A DNA stretch of 64,000 nucleotides from Trachythela sp. YZ-2020 (lineage: Eukaryota > Cnidaria > Anthozoa > Malacalcyonacea > Clavulariidae): contig JADLSH010000256.1 in NCBI GenBank assembly GCA_016169945.1, forward strand, positions 1,302,001-1,366,000, read 5' to 3'. Numbering within the stretch: position 1 is the first letter of the stretch; every line of letters starts with the position of its first letter. Both the position numbers and the translations under genes were made by a program. This document shows, in pieces, positions 10,724 through 22,371 of the stretch. Below the pieces are notes generated by a model that saw only the letters and a program-made list of their open reading frames with translations, ran no database searches and had not been told where the DNA came from.

Positions 10724-11110
10724 AAATGAAAGCGATAATAAATGTTTTATTTTATTAGAACGACGTTTCGATGTCAACTTTACATCATTTTCAAGTTCAA
10801 TAAAGTTCGTTATTATTTGACTGTTCGTATAGCGAGTCCATGGCGTTAGCAAATAATTACATTATATCACGTATAAAGTGACGCGCGCGAAAAAGCGGCA
10901 AAATAGAAATAATTTAAAATTTAAAAGTGACAAACACATAAATATATAAAACAAAGTTAGTTCAAACAAATACTTTAGCCCTATACGAATTCTATACGAA
11001 CAATCAAATAATAACGAACTTTAATTGAACTTGAAAATGATGTAAAGATGATCATCATCGAAACGTCGTTCTAATAAAATAAAATAAAACATTTATTATC
11101 GCTTTCATTT
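10724..11110. repeat. Penelope-like palindromic repeat
   Basis: Arms of about 110-119 bp (10,724-10,832 and 10,992-11,110) are near reverse complements, both starting AAATGAAAGCGATAATAAAT from the outside. Each arm has the block GAACGACGTTTCG followed by an AT-rich stretch and CATTTTCAAGTTCA. The GAAACGTC motif after a small stem resembles the terminal repeats of Penelope-like elements, which carry hammerhead-type ribozyme sequences. The ribozyme core here is not canonical. The family call is inference. Confidence 0.55.
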
Positions 11111-11944
11111 GTGTCAAAATGTATTGCCAAAGCTTTTCTAATAATATTTTGACTATTTATTAATTTTTAGCAATGTATTATAATTATAATTTAGAGTTTT
11201 TGTTAAATAAATGCTAAATTGTGTTATTATGTTGTAATAAATTCTGTTACAAAATTAGCTCAATGCTGCTTCACAAGGTAAAGTTGTAAGGTTGACAAAA
11301 TCAGAATTACAGAATGAACAGTTGGTGCTTCACTGGCGTCCCATCTTGGTTAGGATCACTAGAATAAGAGCCCAGTGTAGCATGCTAGGTTTATTACAGC
11401 ATATTTATACATGGTTGATTACGATGATTATATTCATTAATTATATATCATTTATAGTCAGGCGAGGTGTTACTGCATGCATGCATGGGTATATTTCTAG
11501 TTACCATAAATAATCAAAGCATCTTCTCGGATATACTTACAAAGGACAAATTTGTATTTATCCTTTTTACGTTTGGTAGATATAAGTTCTTCCACAAAGA
11601 AACATCTTTTTACAGTAACACTGTATTTTCTTTAAAAAAATTCACATTCAAGCACTCTTTGTATTCAGGAAATGGTTGAGTATCGATATCGATCGATATT
11701 GGATTTTTCCTGGTTGTCAGACAATGTCTTAGACTTCGAAGAAAGCGTATCAACATTAGCTCTTTCTTGGATGTCGACCATATGACTTCGACATCGATTC
11801 ACTAAACTAGAAGATCCATGAAAAGTAGCTAATCGACTGGCTATTTCAATACACATTATAGTAATCGCAACGTTCGAAAAAGTCCATTTGCCACCACGAG
11901 CCGATCTCAAATATATTTGTTCTTATACATATCCGTTCCGTTAG
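11111..11944. other. Interval with no recognised gene
   Basis: Short frames only. An 81-residue minus-strand frame (11,665-11,910) has no recognisable domain. Confidence 0.5.
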
Positions 11945-12103
11945 TTTGATAAGTCCTACGTAAGCACGAGGAAAAAAACGCTAAATTATCGCCCTTGTTG
12001 CGCCTATATTTTCAAGGATGATATCACGGCTAAATTTCAGCTCGAACGTGATCAACGTCAGCGACAAATTTCCGCTCTAGCCCGAGTGTGTGACGAGCAA
12101 CAG
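11945..12103 (+). CDS. Candidate exon, unknown product
   Basis: An open frame after a TAG at 11,946 runs about 50 codons without a stop and ends at a good splice donor, CAG followed by GTAAGTAAT. The translation ends FKDDITAKFQLERDQRQRQI and is charged and helix-like, with no domain I recognise. There is no ATG, and I cannot identify an upstream acceptor with confidence. A MITE begins nine bases past the exon end. It could be an internal host exon or a chance frame. Confidence 0.3.
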
Positions 12104-12112
12104 GTAAGTAAT

Positions 12113-12371
12113 CAGGGGTGCCGGAAGGGACCCAGGGCAGCGGAGGTAGAATCGAATCTTGAAAAAGGGCACTTTCATCATTACTTGTATAGAAACTGGG
12201 TTTGCGTCATTTTGCTTCTGTGCCAATAACAACTGTTTGAAACTGTTATATATTTGTTTCGAAGTAACCTAGTAGTAGCTTTTGTTAAGGCATCAACCCA
12301 ATCTTTAAATATACGTAAGGCACTGGCTGCACCTGTGTGTCCCACTGCCCCCGTGGTTCCGGCGCCCCCTG
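12113..12371. mobile_element. hAT-type MITE (259 bp) with 8-bp duplication TAAGTAAT
   Basis: Imperfect terminal inverted repeats (CAGGGGTGCCGGAA at the left; CAGGGGGCGCCGGAA read inward from the right) are flanked by identical TAAGTAAT at 12,105-12,112 and 12,372-12,379. An 8-bp duplication with CAGGGG termini is the hAT signature. No coding capacity. The duplicated bases overlap the candidate splice donor at 12,104. Confidence 0.85.
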
Positions 12372-12379
12372 TAAGTAAT

Positions 12380-13262
12380 AAAATAAATTGAGCGACGGCG
12401 GAGAATAGCTCTTTACTGTCTCGCGAATCTCACGATCAGATTATCCCGGAAAATTGACCAGCAACTGGACGATTAAGGTACGTGTGAACATATTTATTAT
12501 AGCAAATTTATAGACAATATAAATTTAAGTTATTGTGAGATAACGCGTTGAAGCTAGTATGTAAGTCACTTTACGCTGGTAGTCCAATTGGACGTTGCAT
12601 AGTTTAGATACCTTGCTAAAGTCGGCAAAATATGACAAATCACTATAAGTGCATGTAGTTCGTTTTAACTGTCTGCGAACGGCATTGCGGGATGTTTGAT
12701 CATTATAAGCGTTTGATCATTTAAATATTTTTACAGTTCGTACACTCGAAAACCTTGTCGCGACTCGCCACTCACAAATATAATTTTTGTGCAGCAAAGT
12801 CAGTGCTTACTGCCTGGAAATTTATTTGTTTTTCTGTGCGGCTTTTCCAAAAATTTATATTCACATGAACATGTTTTTTCGCCGCTCTTTCATTATTAAT
12901 TCTGTAGAAAACTTTTATTTAACTAATTTCTATATATTAAATGTATTTCCTACCATGTCAATGAATTTTGAAGTCTTCTCTGTCTGTTTTTGTCGCTTTC
13001 GAAGCGTCATATTGGTTTCGCTACCCACTGTATATGAGCTGTTATGCAGCGAGTACCTGTAGCTCAGCCAATCAGATTTCAGAATAGGTCATATACGGTG
13101 GATGACTATATTATAATAAATAAGATACATACACACTACATACATAAAATTCTATTTCAACACGCTGGCCCCAAAAACAATATTTGGATTTCCACGCGGG
13201 CGTGCAATGTACAATATATAGAGAATAAAAAATATATATACCAAACCAAATACAAATAGATT
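12380..13262. other. Interval with no recognised gene
   Basis: AT-rich, stop-rich frames. One donor-like AAG followed by GTACGTG at about 12,477 could end a non-coding exon, but nothing supports it further. Confidence 0.45.
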
Positions 13263-13770
13263 ACTAGAAGGCACTCAGAGACTGCATATACTTCCGCCAG
13301 CATATTATTAAGCAAAGTTTTGACCCCTTGTCTTGTTTACGTTTTACGTTTAGCAGGTAAAAGCCCTTTTAAAGCTCCCAAGAGAGCTTCGTTATTGTGA
13401 TATGCTTTGTTGAATCACAATAGAGAACATAATCTTTTGTATAGTCGGAATTTGCCTGGCAGTAAAATGAAAACAAGGCAAGGCGTCTATTCACATGAAC
13501 TAATTACGCATTCAGTTATCTTCAGGCAGGGAAAACAAGACAAACTTTTGTTAATTTCTCATCCAATTTCTCATCCAATTTCCATCCAAACTCAACCAAA
13601 ATTTAATCAATTTTTTACTTCACCTATGTCCAGTAGCTCTACAAAATTTTGTATCAAATTTTGAGTTATCGTGCTCACATAGCTAGGTAAACACACAAAG
13701 ACACATACAATATACACACACATACAAATTCAGGTGAAAACATAACCCCTGGCCGAGGTAATAACAAAAT
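13263..13770 (+). repeat. SINE-like repeat
   Basis: Starts AAGGCACTCAGAGACTGCAT followed by CCGCCAGCA, a block that recurs at 56,970-57,010. It ends in TTGAGTTATCGTGCTCACAT, a CA-rich run and GGCCGAGGTAATAA. Repeats with this ordered head and tail are common in invertebrate genomes as SINE or LINE 3' tails. The class is from memory; the recurrence is seen here. Confidence 0.5.
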
Positions 13771-13854
13771 AGAAATAAGACATGCGTAACTATATTTACA
13801 GATTATCAAGTTTAATGACCATGCATAATAAGCCTTTCCTAATCATGGAACGGA

Positions 13855-14175
13855 ACCTCAGAATCGTATAAGCCTTTTAAATGAACATAAGATATTAATT
13901 GTCCTTTTTGGCAGCATTAATAAACTATTCCAAGGCACCATTATTCATAAATCCAGTCTTAGGCATTGTATCACTAAATTTTTGTCGCTATTTCGAAGAT
14001 TGTATGAAATACGATCGACAAATACTAATTTTTTTAAGCGATCCTTCAAATTAGCTGCACTGAGAATATTTAAGATTTTATATATAAAAACCGATTTGAA
14101 ATAATTTCGCCTTACGTCTAAGATTTCCCAGATGATGATTTCCCAATTCCAAATTCGTTCAGGCATGCATTTCAT
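13855..14175 (-). pseudogene. Relict LINE reverse-transcriptase C-terminal tail
   Basis: The minus-strand frame reads FKSVFIYKILN, then SYNLRNSDKNLVIQ, and after a break WNSL...LPKR...FKRLIRF. This matches the conserved tail of CR1/jockey-group LINE proteins (compare VHSHNTRQSRANL of LINE-B at about 6,480). No catalytic part remains. Confidence 0.6.
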
Positions 14176-14339
14176 GACTGCCTGACAAGTAAATTTATTT
14201 CAAAAACTCATTAATAATTCATTCATTCAATGTCAACCATAATATGTCACGTGGAGGGGCTTTATACCTGATAAAACCATAGACTATCCAGAAGACAGGG
14301 ACTGGAAACGCCATTGTCTTGCGCGTGCTGTCCGTGATA

Positions 14340-15202
14340 CGGCCTGTAGAACAACAACAATGTCAATGGCGAGTGTTTTTGTTGTTCGACATAATACGCA
14401 TGCATTCAAAGGTGGTGATTTTTGGCTTTGGTAATCCCAATATAAATTTGAAAAGGCGATAGCTGCATTAACATTTCTATTTTTGGTCAATATATATAAA
14501 TGGAAAACCCTGAAATATATTCAAAGTAAAGTTACAGGGTTTGAAGTAGGTGTGTACAGCGACAGCAAAAATGGCGAGTTTTTGTAGTTCAAAATAATAA
14601 GCATGCACTTAAAGGTGATGTTTTGCTCTATTAAAGCCAATATAAGTTTAAAAAAGCGATACCTCCATTGACATTTATATTTTTGTTCATTATATATAGA
14701 CAAGAAACCCTGAAATATATTTTAGTGAAGTTACAGGGTTTGAAGTAGGTGTGCCGAGGTTTTTGTATTTCAAAATAATACACATGCACTCAAAAGTGAT
14801 TTCTTGTTTTGTTATAACCAGAAGAAGTTTGTTCTGAAATAGCGATAGCTGCATTCACATTTCTATTTTTGTTCAATATATATAGATGAGAAACCCTGAA
14901 ATATAGTTAAAATGAAGTTACAGGGTTTGAAGTAGGTAAATGGGTACAGAAACAACAACGAAGGCGGCTATTTTGTAGTTCAAAATAAAACGCATGCATT
15001 CAAAGGTGATTTTTTGCTTTATTAAATCCAAGAGAACTTTGAAAAAGCGATAGTTGCATCGTCATTTCTATTCTTGTTTAAATATGTAAATGAGAAGTCT
15101 TGAAATATATAGAAGTGAAGTTACAGGGCTTGAAGTAGGTGCATAAACTAACAACAATGGGGACATTTTGTAGTCAAAAAGGGAACGCACGCATTCAATG
15201 GT
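14340..15202. repeat. Tandem array, about 187-203 bp units (continues at 22,372)
   Basis: GTTACAGGG recurs at 14,531, 14,730, 14,917, 15,120 and, beyond the Academ insertion, 22,486. Allowing for the insertion the spacings are 199, 187, 203 and about 197 bp. Each unit also carries AAACCCTGAAATATA facing TTACAGGGTTTGAAGTAGGT, a small inverted repeat, and a CGCATGCATTCAAAGGTGAT block. Confidence 0.85.
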
Positions 15203-15711
15203 TAGGCCGTCACCTGTGACTAAAAAAGGGCCTAGAAATGTCGTTTTGTTGCACGTAACGCGAGGCTAAACAATTTTACGATAATAAGGAACTTCATGCC
15301 CCCAGAAATACATATTTGCGAAGCCCCCATTCGTAAGTGTGCACAAACTCCTCAAAAACGGCAATAGAAGTTTGTGACGTCATCATAATGGAATTTTGCT
15401 ATTAACAGTCATATTATAGGCTAGTTCCGACTTATTTCACAATGATATGATAGACGGTGATCTTGTGAATGGGACATATTCAAGTTCCTATGCATAAATT
15501 AATTCAATTGTGCAAAATAAGAAAATTATGATGATGACGTCATCAGAATGAAATGTTACCGATACTGCCTGAACTATGCATAGTTTTAACAAATTATTTA
15601 TGGAATTGACATCAAAACAAAGCTAAAACTTCATTTAAATGAGCAAGAGATCGGGAAATGGTTTAAACGGCATCACAAACGTTTAGCCCACCTCTCTTCC
15701 AAGGGAGGACA

Positions 15712-18700
15712 TCATTCATTATCGCTGTCCTCCTCATCATCTTCGGAGATATCCTCACTATCGGATAATTGATTGGCATTTACCTTTCCATTTGAACAAA
15801 GAACACATTTACAAATACTGGTGCAAGATAAATTTGCTTTCAAGCACGCACAACGATTGCTGGCACAGCCTTTCTTGCAGGAACACTCGATGTTTTCCAA
15901 GATTCCGTCTGGTGCAGGAGGCAAATCCATCCAATTTATGGTCACGTTACCATCGTCGTCAACTAGCCATCCATGGTTAGTAATATCAGGACAATCGACC
16001 ATGGCATTCAAAGCGTTTTCCAAATTGCTGCCTGATAAACTGATCGTTGAATATGCTTATCCAACGCATCTTTTGTGCATGGCATTTGATCTGCGCCATA
16101 TTTTCCAAGACTGAAAATTTTAAATCTTGCCTCATCAACTTTGTTAGAAGTTTTCTGTTTATATAGACGGCACACGAAAACTTCTAGCGCTTTTACCAAG
16201 TCAGAGTTTGCTGTGAAACAAGACCCAAAATTGGCAAATGATTCGTAAAGATGAGGAAAACTATCAAGCACTTTCAAGGATGTCACCTTCCCCTTGCCGT
16301 GAAAAGCACTAGTACTGTCACAGCCTAAAAACAAACAGTATAAGTATAAACGTATTGCGTGTATATTTCTACGTATTTCTTCTTGTTCAAATTGCTATTT
16401 AAGATAAAGTAGCCAACACTTATTTTACATTACAATTTAATTTTGAAGGTAATGCAAAATATCAGGTTTTCTCATGATATTCTTTATGTATTTTTTTGTG
16501 AAATTAAAACATTAACAAAATATACAAACCAGTGAAAGCATGAAAGCCAATAAGTGCGTTACACAAGCGCGATCCCAATTGAGCATGGACTTCATTGATA
16601 TCAATAACCCTTCTGTTGTTCCCAGAACCAGTGTCGAAATAGAGCAAAGACCTGATTTCAGCATTATGAGCCAACATCAGAATGAAAACATCTGTGTCCG
16701 GGCTTCGGATCCTGACGCTGCTGTGCATCGTAGAAGCATGTTGCGCATGTAGGAGTAATCGTGTATCAGCCTCTTCGTGATTTGAATGCAGCTCTGGAAC
16801 ACTTTCAATCTTCAACATGTTATCGCTTAAGGTGTCAACGAAAAACTTGTGACATTCAGCTCCATGGGTGAAAAACAAGGTGACATGCTGTAATAGAGGT
16901 GCAAGATCAAAAGTCGTCATATGTTGGTAAATGAACTCAATTAAAGCTTCTTTGTTAACGCCTAGAGACAAAAATTTCTTGAACTGTCGAGGAACCTTTT
17001 GAGTTGCACTACCAATCCTAACTCGAGTGACACCCGACATCGATCTCTTTTCTCGCTCAAGATTCTTTATGCTGACTAATGGATAAGTATCACTTATAAA
17101 GTCCACTCTATTACCTTGCGCTTTCTTTACTGAGGTGATGATGATGTGGACGATCTGTTCTGCTAGTTCACCAAATGTCGGAGGAATGTGTTTAAGCGTC
17201 TGGAATAATGCCATTCCATCAAGCAGAAGTGCGTCGGTATTTCAGGAGGGCACTCAGAGCAGTCATCGTATTCGGCACGGTGAAGCAATTCGTGCATCAG
17301 TTTACATTTACTAGTTTTCGCTAAATGACCACTACTTGTTGCCAATGGCGCAGGGTACTTTCGCAGACTGTATTTCATCAGATTCCGCATATCAATCTCA
17401 CGGGATTGACCAATGGCTAAAAGGCGGGATATGAATTTTGAATCATTACGTAATTCAACGACTCTACCTTTCTCCGTAGTTGTTTTGCTGCTGGTGATTT
17501 TCTTGGAAAACGTGTTCAAATTTGTTTTCTTTATGGGCGTGAAGATATCCGGTACGTCAGATTTGACCTTCTCGGAGAGAAATTCTTCGAATTTTTCCTC
17601 ACCAATCTCGTGGGACTTCAAAAGATCATTTGACATGGACGCAGTAGCAATTTCACCATTAGCAATGTTGACAAGGTCTTCGAGATCCTCATCAAATGGA
17701 TCAGTCATGTTGGATAGCGTTTCGACGACACTTTCAACCTCAGCATTATGACGCTTAATTTGTGTAGAGTCGACATCTTTCCGTTTCCTATAAGAAGTCA
17801 AAATGCGTTACTGCAATATATAGATCAATGCAAATGCAATTTATGCAAATATAACACTTTTTGCAATAACATTAATATTTCGCACGTTTTCTTTTGTCGA
17901 GAGTACGGATCACATCTGCAAAGCGAGTGAACTTTACCAAGCATTCCTGTGGTTGACTGTTCATTTATACATGTACAGATAGAGGAACAAGCAGTGACCC
18001 GGTACCTCGTCGTGACGTAATCTGTACATCTATTAACAATTAAACAGAAAACAGCACAATGAAATTTAAATGTATTAGTTAACTATGAGCATATATGTAC
18101 CTTTCCTCTTCACAATGGCCAGCAACAAGATAACATTGCCTCGTCATAGATCCTCTCTCCGATTGAGCCAAAATCCATCGTTTCACAGCAGCACGATTTA
18201 GAGTGAAGCCAACAATGCCGCCTTTAGTCTTCGAATCTCTATTAAAGGTTTGTTCCATCGTCTGGTCGCATGCCGTTGAGGAAAATCCGTAACGATCTTG
18301 TCTTTGACATGTCCAGTTTTCAACAACTCCTTGGAGAGCTCCTAAATAAACAATTAGAATATCCAAATAAGCGTTAGGTAGATAAGAGTGATAAAAAGCT
18401 ACCCAGATATTTAATGGTCTTGAGAGAGTCTTGTCGTGAGGAAGAAGAATTATGAAAACCTTGCTTTAGTTTTACCTGGATGCGTTTTATCTATGGAAAT
18501 CATCTCCAACCAATATATGGAGCCATATCTAGCGTAATTGACCCGATCCGCAGCGAAAAACCATGGAAGCATGGAACGAACAGCAGACAAGTGTAGTTGC
18601 CAGTCGTTTTCTCTGGTAGCTCGAATAAATAGGAGGAGCACTTGCACCATTTCAATGTACAGTAGCCAGTACGCCATTGTATGGTTGGATGTAGACTTCG

Positions 18701-21700
18701 TTTTGATGTAAAGGCTAAAATTATCCATAATTTCCTCCAGCCTTGTGGACTGCAGGAACTCCTCTAATTCAGGATAAGATGCTATCATTCTTTCTTTAAT
18801 AAAAGAAACAAGGTTTCTTCTTACTCTATCGATGTTACTGCATGTCACTGTGAACAACGTATAATAGAGGCAATTTCTGACCTTTTGAAACGTTTCTCTT
18901 ACAAGTACTGTAATCATTTGAAAATTTGTTAGATTTTAACAATCACATTGATTACCTATTAAAGACTATTATTACGAGATGTTTGCCTACTTTGCCAATT
19001 ATTAAACGCGAATTTCATTTATATATTTTTTACAATATTAACATACCAATAAATCCTTTAATTTCAATTTGAGATTCCTGTGGCAACGATTGGAGATAGG
19101 AATTGAACAGCATGCGCATCATCGCCTCATAGATCACTTTGTGCGCTCTCAAGCTTCGGTTGTAGTGCTTTCCAGTCATTACTCCTTTCAATGATCCAAC
19201 TGCAACAAGGTCAGCTTCAACTAACAAATCCTAGAAATATATATGGAAATGCTGAATATAGATCTTATATCTATCTTACACATTTAGTTTACTGGGATAG
19301 TGAAATCACAGCTCATAATAGCTTTGCAGTACTGTTACTGATACGAGCATTACTTGAGAGTAAGGGTTCTCAGCAGTGTAATAATTTGACTTCACAGGAG
19401 CATTCACAGGAGAAAATACCCCACTGGGGTTGAAAATAGTTCGACATATACATTATTTTAAAGCACACCTTTAAGCCTCCATCTCCAAATAGCTTGCAAT
19501 TGCACCACAGAAAGACATGGCCATATGAAACGCGCCCATACGTATGATGAAACGATCCATATATATAACATCCTTCCACCTGATCTGCTGAATTTTGCAT
19601 AAATTGCTTCGTCGAAGACAAGGGATACATACTGTAGGCCTAATTCATCAGCAATCTTCATGCTCCTTTGAAGCACAGCGCTGATTGTGGAGAACTCTGT
19701 GGCAGACGCATCTATTATGGGCAGGTACATAACTTTGCTCGATTGTGGAATACTTTCTTTGGCAAGTAGTGTGTTGTAGCCTGTCCAGTTAGGTAAATGG
19801 TCAGTTTGCAGCATTCTAGTCATGATAAATGAAAAGTCAAGCTTCTTTCCATAACTTTGCTGTTGTTCATGGGCTTTCTCATGAATGTTGGTGTCTTCAA
19901 GAGCATTACGGAGATCAACTGTCACTCTTTTCCCCAAAGTAAATGGAGCAATTTGATCTGGAACATGCTTTAAAGATGATGCTCTTGGGATGTTTTTCCT
20001 AGATGTACAGGTACTCTCACTTTCGATTTCTCCATAATCTCTTTGAATTATGATACCCCCTGTTACATGAGTTGTATCCTTTCCTGTTTTTGTGTCTTCA
20101 AGAAAATCGTCATTGTCCCAAGCGATTGCAATGTTTTGGTTCTTTCTGACACCAACTGGAACAACTCCTCCTTCTGATATGCTTAATTCAGCTAACCCAG
20201 TTTCATGACGAAGTGCAAAATTGTTGGACAAACAATGACCAAACTGATTTAACAGGTTAATGACTTTCGAGGATCCGGTTAGTTGCCTCATCGCCATTGT
20301 TAATGACAAAGACTTTGGTGTAAACTTTTTTCCATCAGATGAAATGAGGATCATGTCTTGCACCAGTGAATATATCCTTGATTTCTGCTTGTCAGTAACA
20401 GCAACATAATAATCAATCTGTTCTTCTTCGGAAAATCCCAGAGTCCAAGCCACAAAATTAAATAAAGTTGGTGTAACAATTTCCCGAACATTTTCAATGC
20501 TGATATCTGCAGCCACAGGAGGCCATGGAACCCGGAGACCTTGGGTGCTTGCTATCTTTTCCTTGAGCAACATTGAAGCATGATACAAGATATTTGCTTC
20601 GTTAACAGTGGGTTCAGTTGCTTTAACATCTGCATCATATTCATCTGAGTTGTCATCCTCATCATCACTATCGCTACCGACATGTAAATCAGAAACATCT
20701 CCCATAACATCTGTTGGACACAAATTCTCTGCGAAGACAATTTCACTAACATATCGTCGCTTTGGTGTAACAAACACTAGCTGTGGATATGAATTAGTAA
20801 GTCTTTCTTTTAATCTGAATTTCCTAAAGCTGCTTGCATCAATCCTTCGACTCTTTGTACTATTTTGACAAAATTTGAATAGAGGTGTGACATAAACGTT
20901 ATCTGTTTATTCTTGATCAGCTCCTCGACTACCTCGTTACAAAACTGTTCATATCCTGCATTGTAAAGAGGTGTATTAGCGCTGTCACTTTCCTCTTTGT
21001 GTTGTCTACGCAAAAGTTAGTGTAATTTGTGTAGCATTTCCTATGGTATCTCACTTCAATAGCCACACAATCTTTGTCCCTTATTTGGATCAAAATCCTT
21101 TCATCCTTCTTCTTTATTGCTGCTTCTCGCAATAAACCTCCATTTATTGTCTCGCATACGACAAGTGGCATTCGTTTTCTTTTGCCAGATTGCTAAGATA
21201 AAAATTAATATCATAATTATCAATTAGCAATATTATAGGGTATAGGGTATATTAGTAGGCATTTTCTTCTGTTTTCAAGATAAAAAACACATTACCGATT
21301 ATAGGGTTATGCACTTGTCATCGGAAACCCCACCCCGGGGAAACATGGTGGGGGATGATGGAGCTTTAGTTGTTTCATTGTACCCCATGGGGTGGGGGCT
21401 TTGGCAATTTTGGTCAACCTCAAATATTTTAAATTCAAAACTTTTTATTTATGTGTTGTTCTAGAAGGGCTTTTGCTTATTTTGCTTGCCCTATGGGTGG
21501 GGCTTTTCTTTCATTAGTATCTAAAAAGTCTATGCCCCATGTTTCCCCGGGGTGGGGGGTTGCATTATATTCATTTCGTATTTTCAGACTTACCGTGACA
21601 AATAAATCTGATTCTTTCTCACATATTATGCATCTCGGTTGCAGCACATGATATGTCCTCGCAGGTACACCAGATACTTGAGCATCATTCCCGAATGACA

Positions 21701-22085
21701 AACGCGTCAATTTCTTTTGTGGCTCATTCACTTCACTTCCTGTTTTCTCCTTGTTACTTTCAGAAGATACATGTTTCGCTTCCACCATTTTAAGCTTGTA
21801 TTCGTCGCATATTCGTTTGTAGCAGTTTTGATGGTAATACCACTGCAGATTCTCACAAGTGTTTGCCGAAAGAAATTCAGCAACGTCTTCGTCAGTAAAT
21901 AACCCGTACGATTTTCGACAAATCTCCGATTTCTCGCCTTCTAGCTTAACCCATCTTTTTCTGCAACTGATAAACTTCGACAAACGCTGGTCGGTAACTT
22001 GTGTAAGCGATTGTGATACATCGTCAAAATGGATAAAACATTTGCATAATTTTAAATTTTTAATGTCAGCCATATTGTTTTGCAT
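15712..22085 (-). pseudogene. Academ-type transposase, seven inferred exons, frameshifted
   Basis: Phase-compatible exons on the minus strand: 22,085-21,594; 21,192-19,469; 19,230-19,047; 18,907-18,476; 18,341-18,101; 17,787-16,530; 16,324-15,712. All have GT donors and AG acceptors, for example ACG/GTAAGT and TTATTTAG. The N-terminus has Cys/His-rich segments (CRKSYGLF...CYKRIC; CETI...CYTNYTNFC). The C-terminal part has PIN/XPG-like blocks: LLLDGMALFQ, EEADTRLLLHAQHA, RSPDTDVFIL and GFHAFTG/GCDSTSAFHGKGK across an exon junction. A CXC-like block, CSCKKGCASNRCACLK, precedes an acidic tail. One-base frameshifts near 21,010, 20,858, 19,600-19,500, 17,235 and 16,015 indicate decay. The reaction is inferred: DNA cleavage for transposition. 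Confidence 0.75.
21300..21565. repeat. GC-rich inverted repeats inside transposase intron 1
   Basis: CCCCACCCCGGGGAAACATG at about 21,330 is the inverted counterpart of CATGTTTCCCCGGGGTGGGG at about 21,538-21,557, with two further CCATGGGGTGGGGGC-like motifs between. The block contrasts sharply with the AT-rich surroundings and can form a stem of about 20 bp. Confidence 0.7.
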
Positions 22086-22371
22086 TTTTTAGACAATTTC
22101 GGGTGGCCATACTGCCTGCTCGCAGGCAAGTGTTCGTGTTGCCTAGGTGATAGTAAACAGAAAGCTAAAAAATTCAAAATGGCGGCCAGTCACGAAGATA
22201 GCAAAAGCCGCAAGTTTAATGTTAATTTTCTACTTCTTGTGCAAGATTGATGGGGGCTTGGCATTTCTGAATACGGGAGACTTCAATACATTGAAATATT
22301 AAATAATTTTTGAGCCTCGCGTTACGTGCAGCAAACTTGAACGATACGATGCCACAGGTGACGGCCTAGGT

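Larger units (their letters stand above)
15203..22368 (-). mobile_element. Academ-type DNA transposon (7,166 bp)
   Basis: Terminal inverted repeats TAGGCCGTCACCTGTG at both ends, a second inverted block inside them (GCACGTAACGCGAGGCT at about 15,252 and its complement at about 22,315), and GGT at both flanks (15,200-15,202 and 22,369-22,371). The interrupted tandem unit reads continuously when the element is removed. The minus-strand gene encodes an XPG-like nuclease with a cysteine-rich CXC-like tail. From recall, Academ elements have XPG-like nucleases, Cys-rich domains and 3-4 bp duplications, which fits. Confidence 0.8.

Noticed and set aside
13735..13745. CA/ACA-rich runs as a CRISPR or regulatory array
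   Set aside because: Simple sequence of a SINE-like tail; no regular repeat-spacer pattern anywhere in the window.
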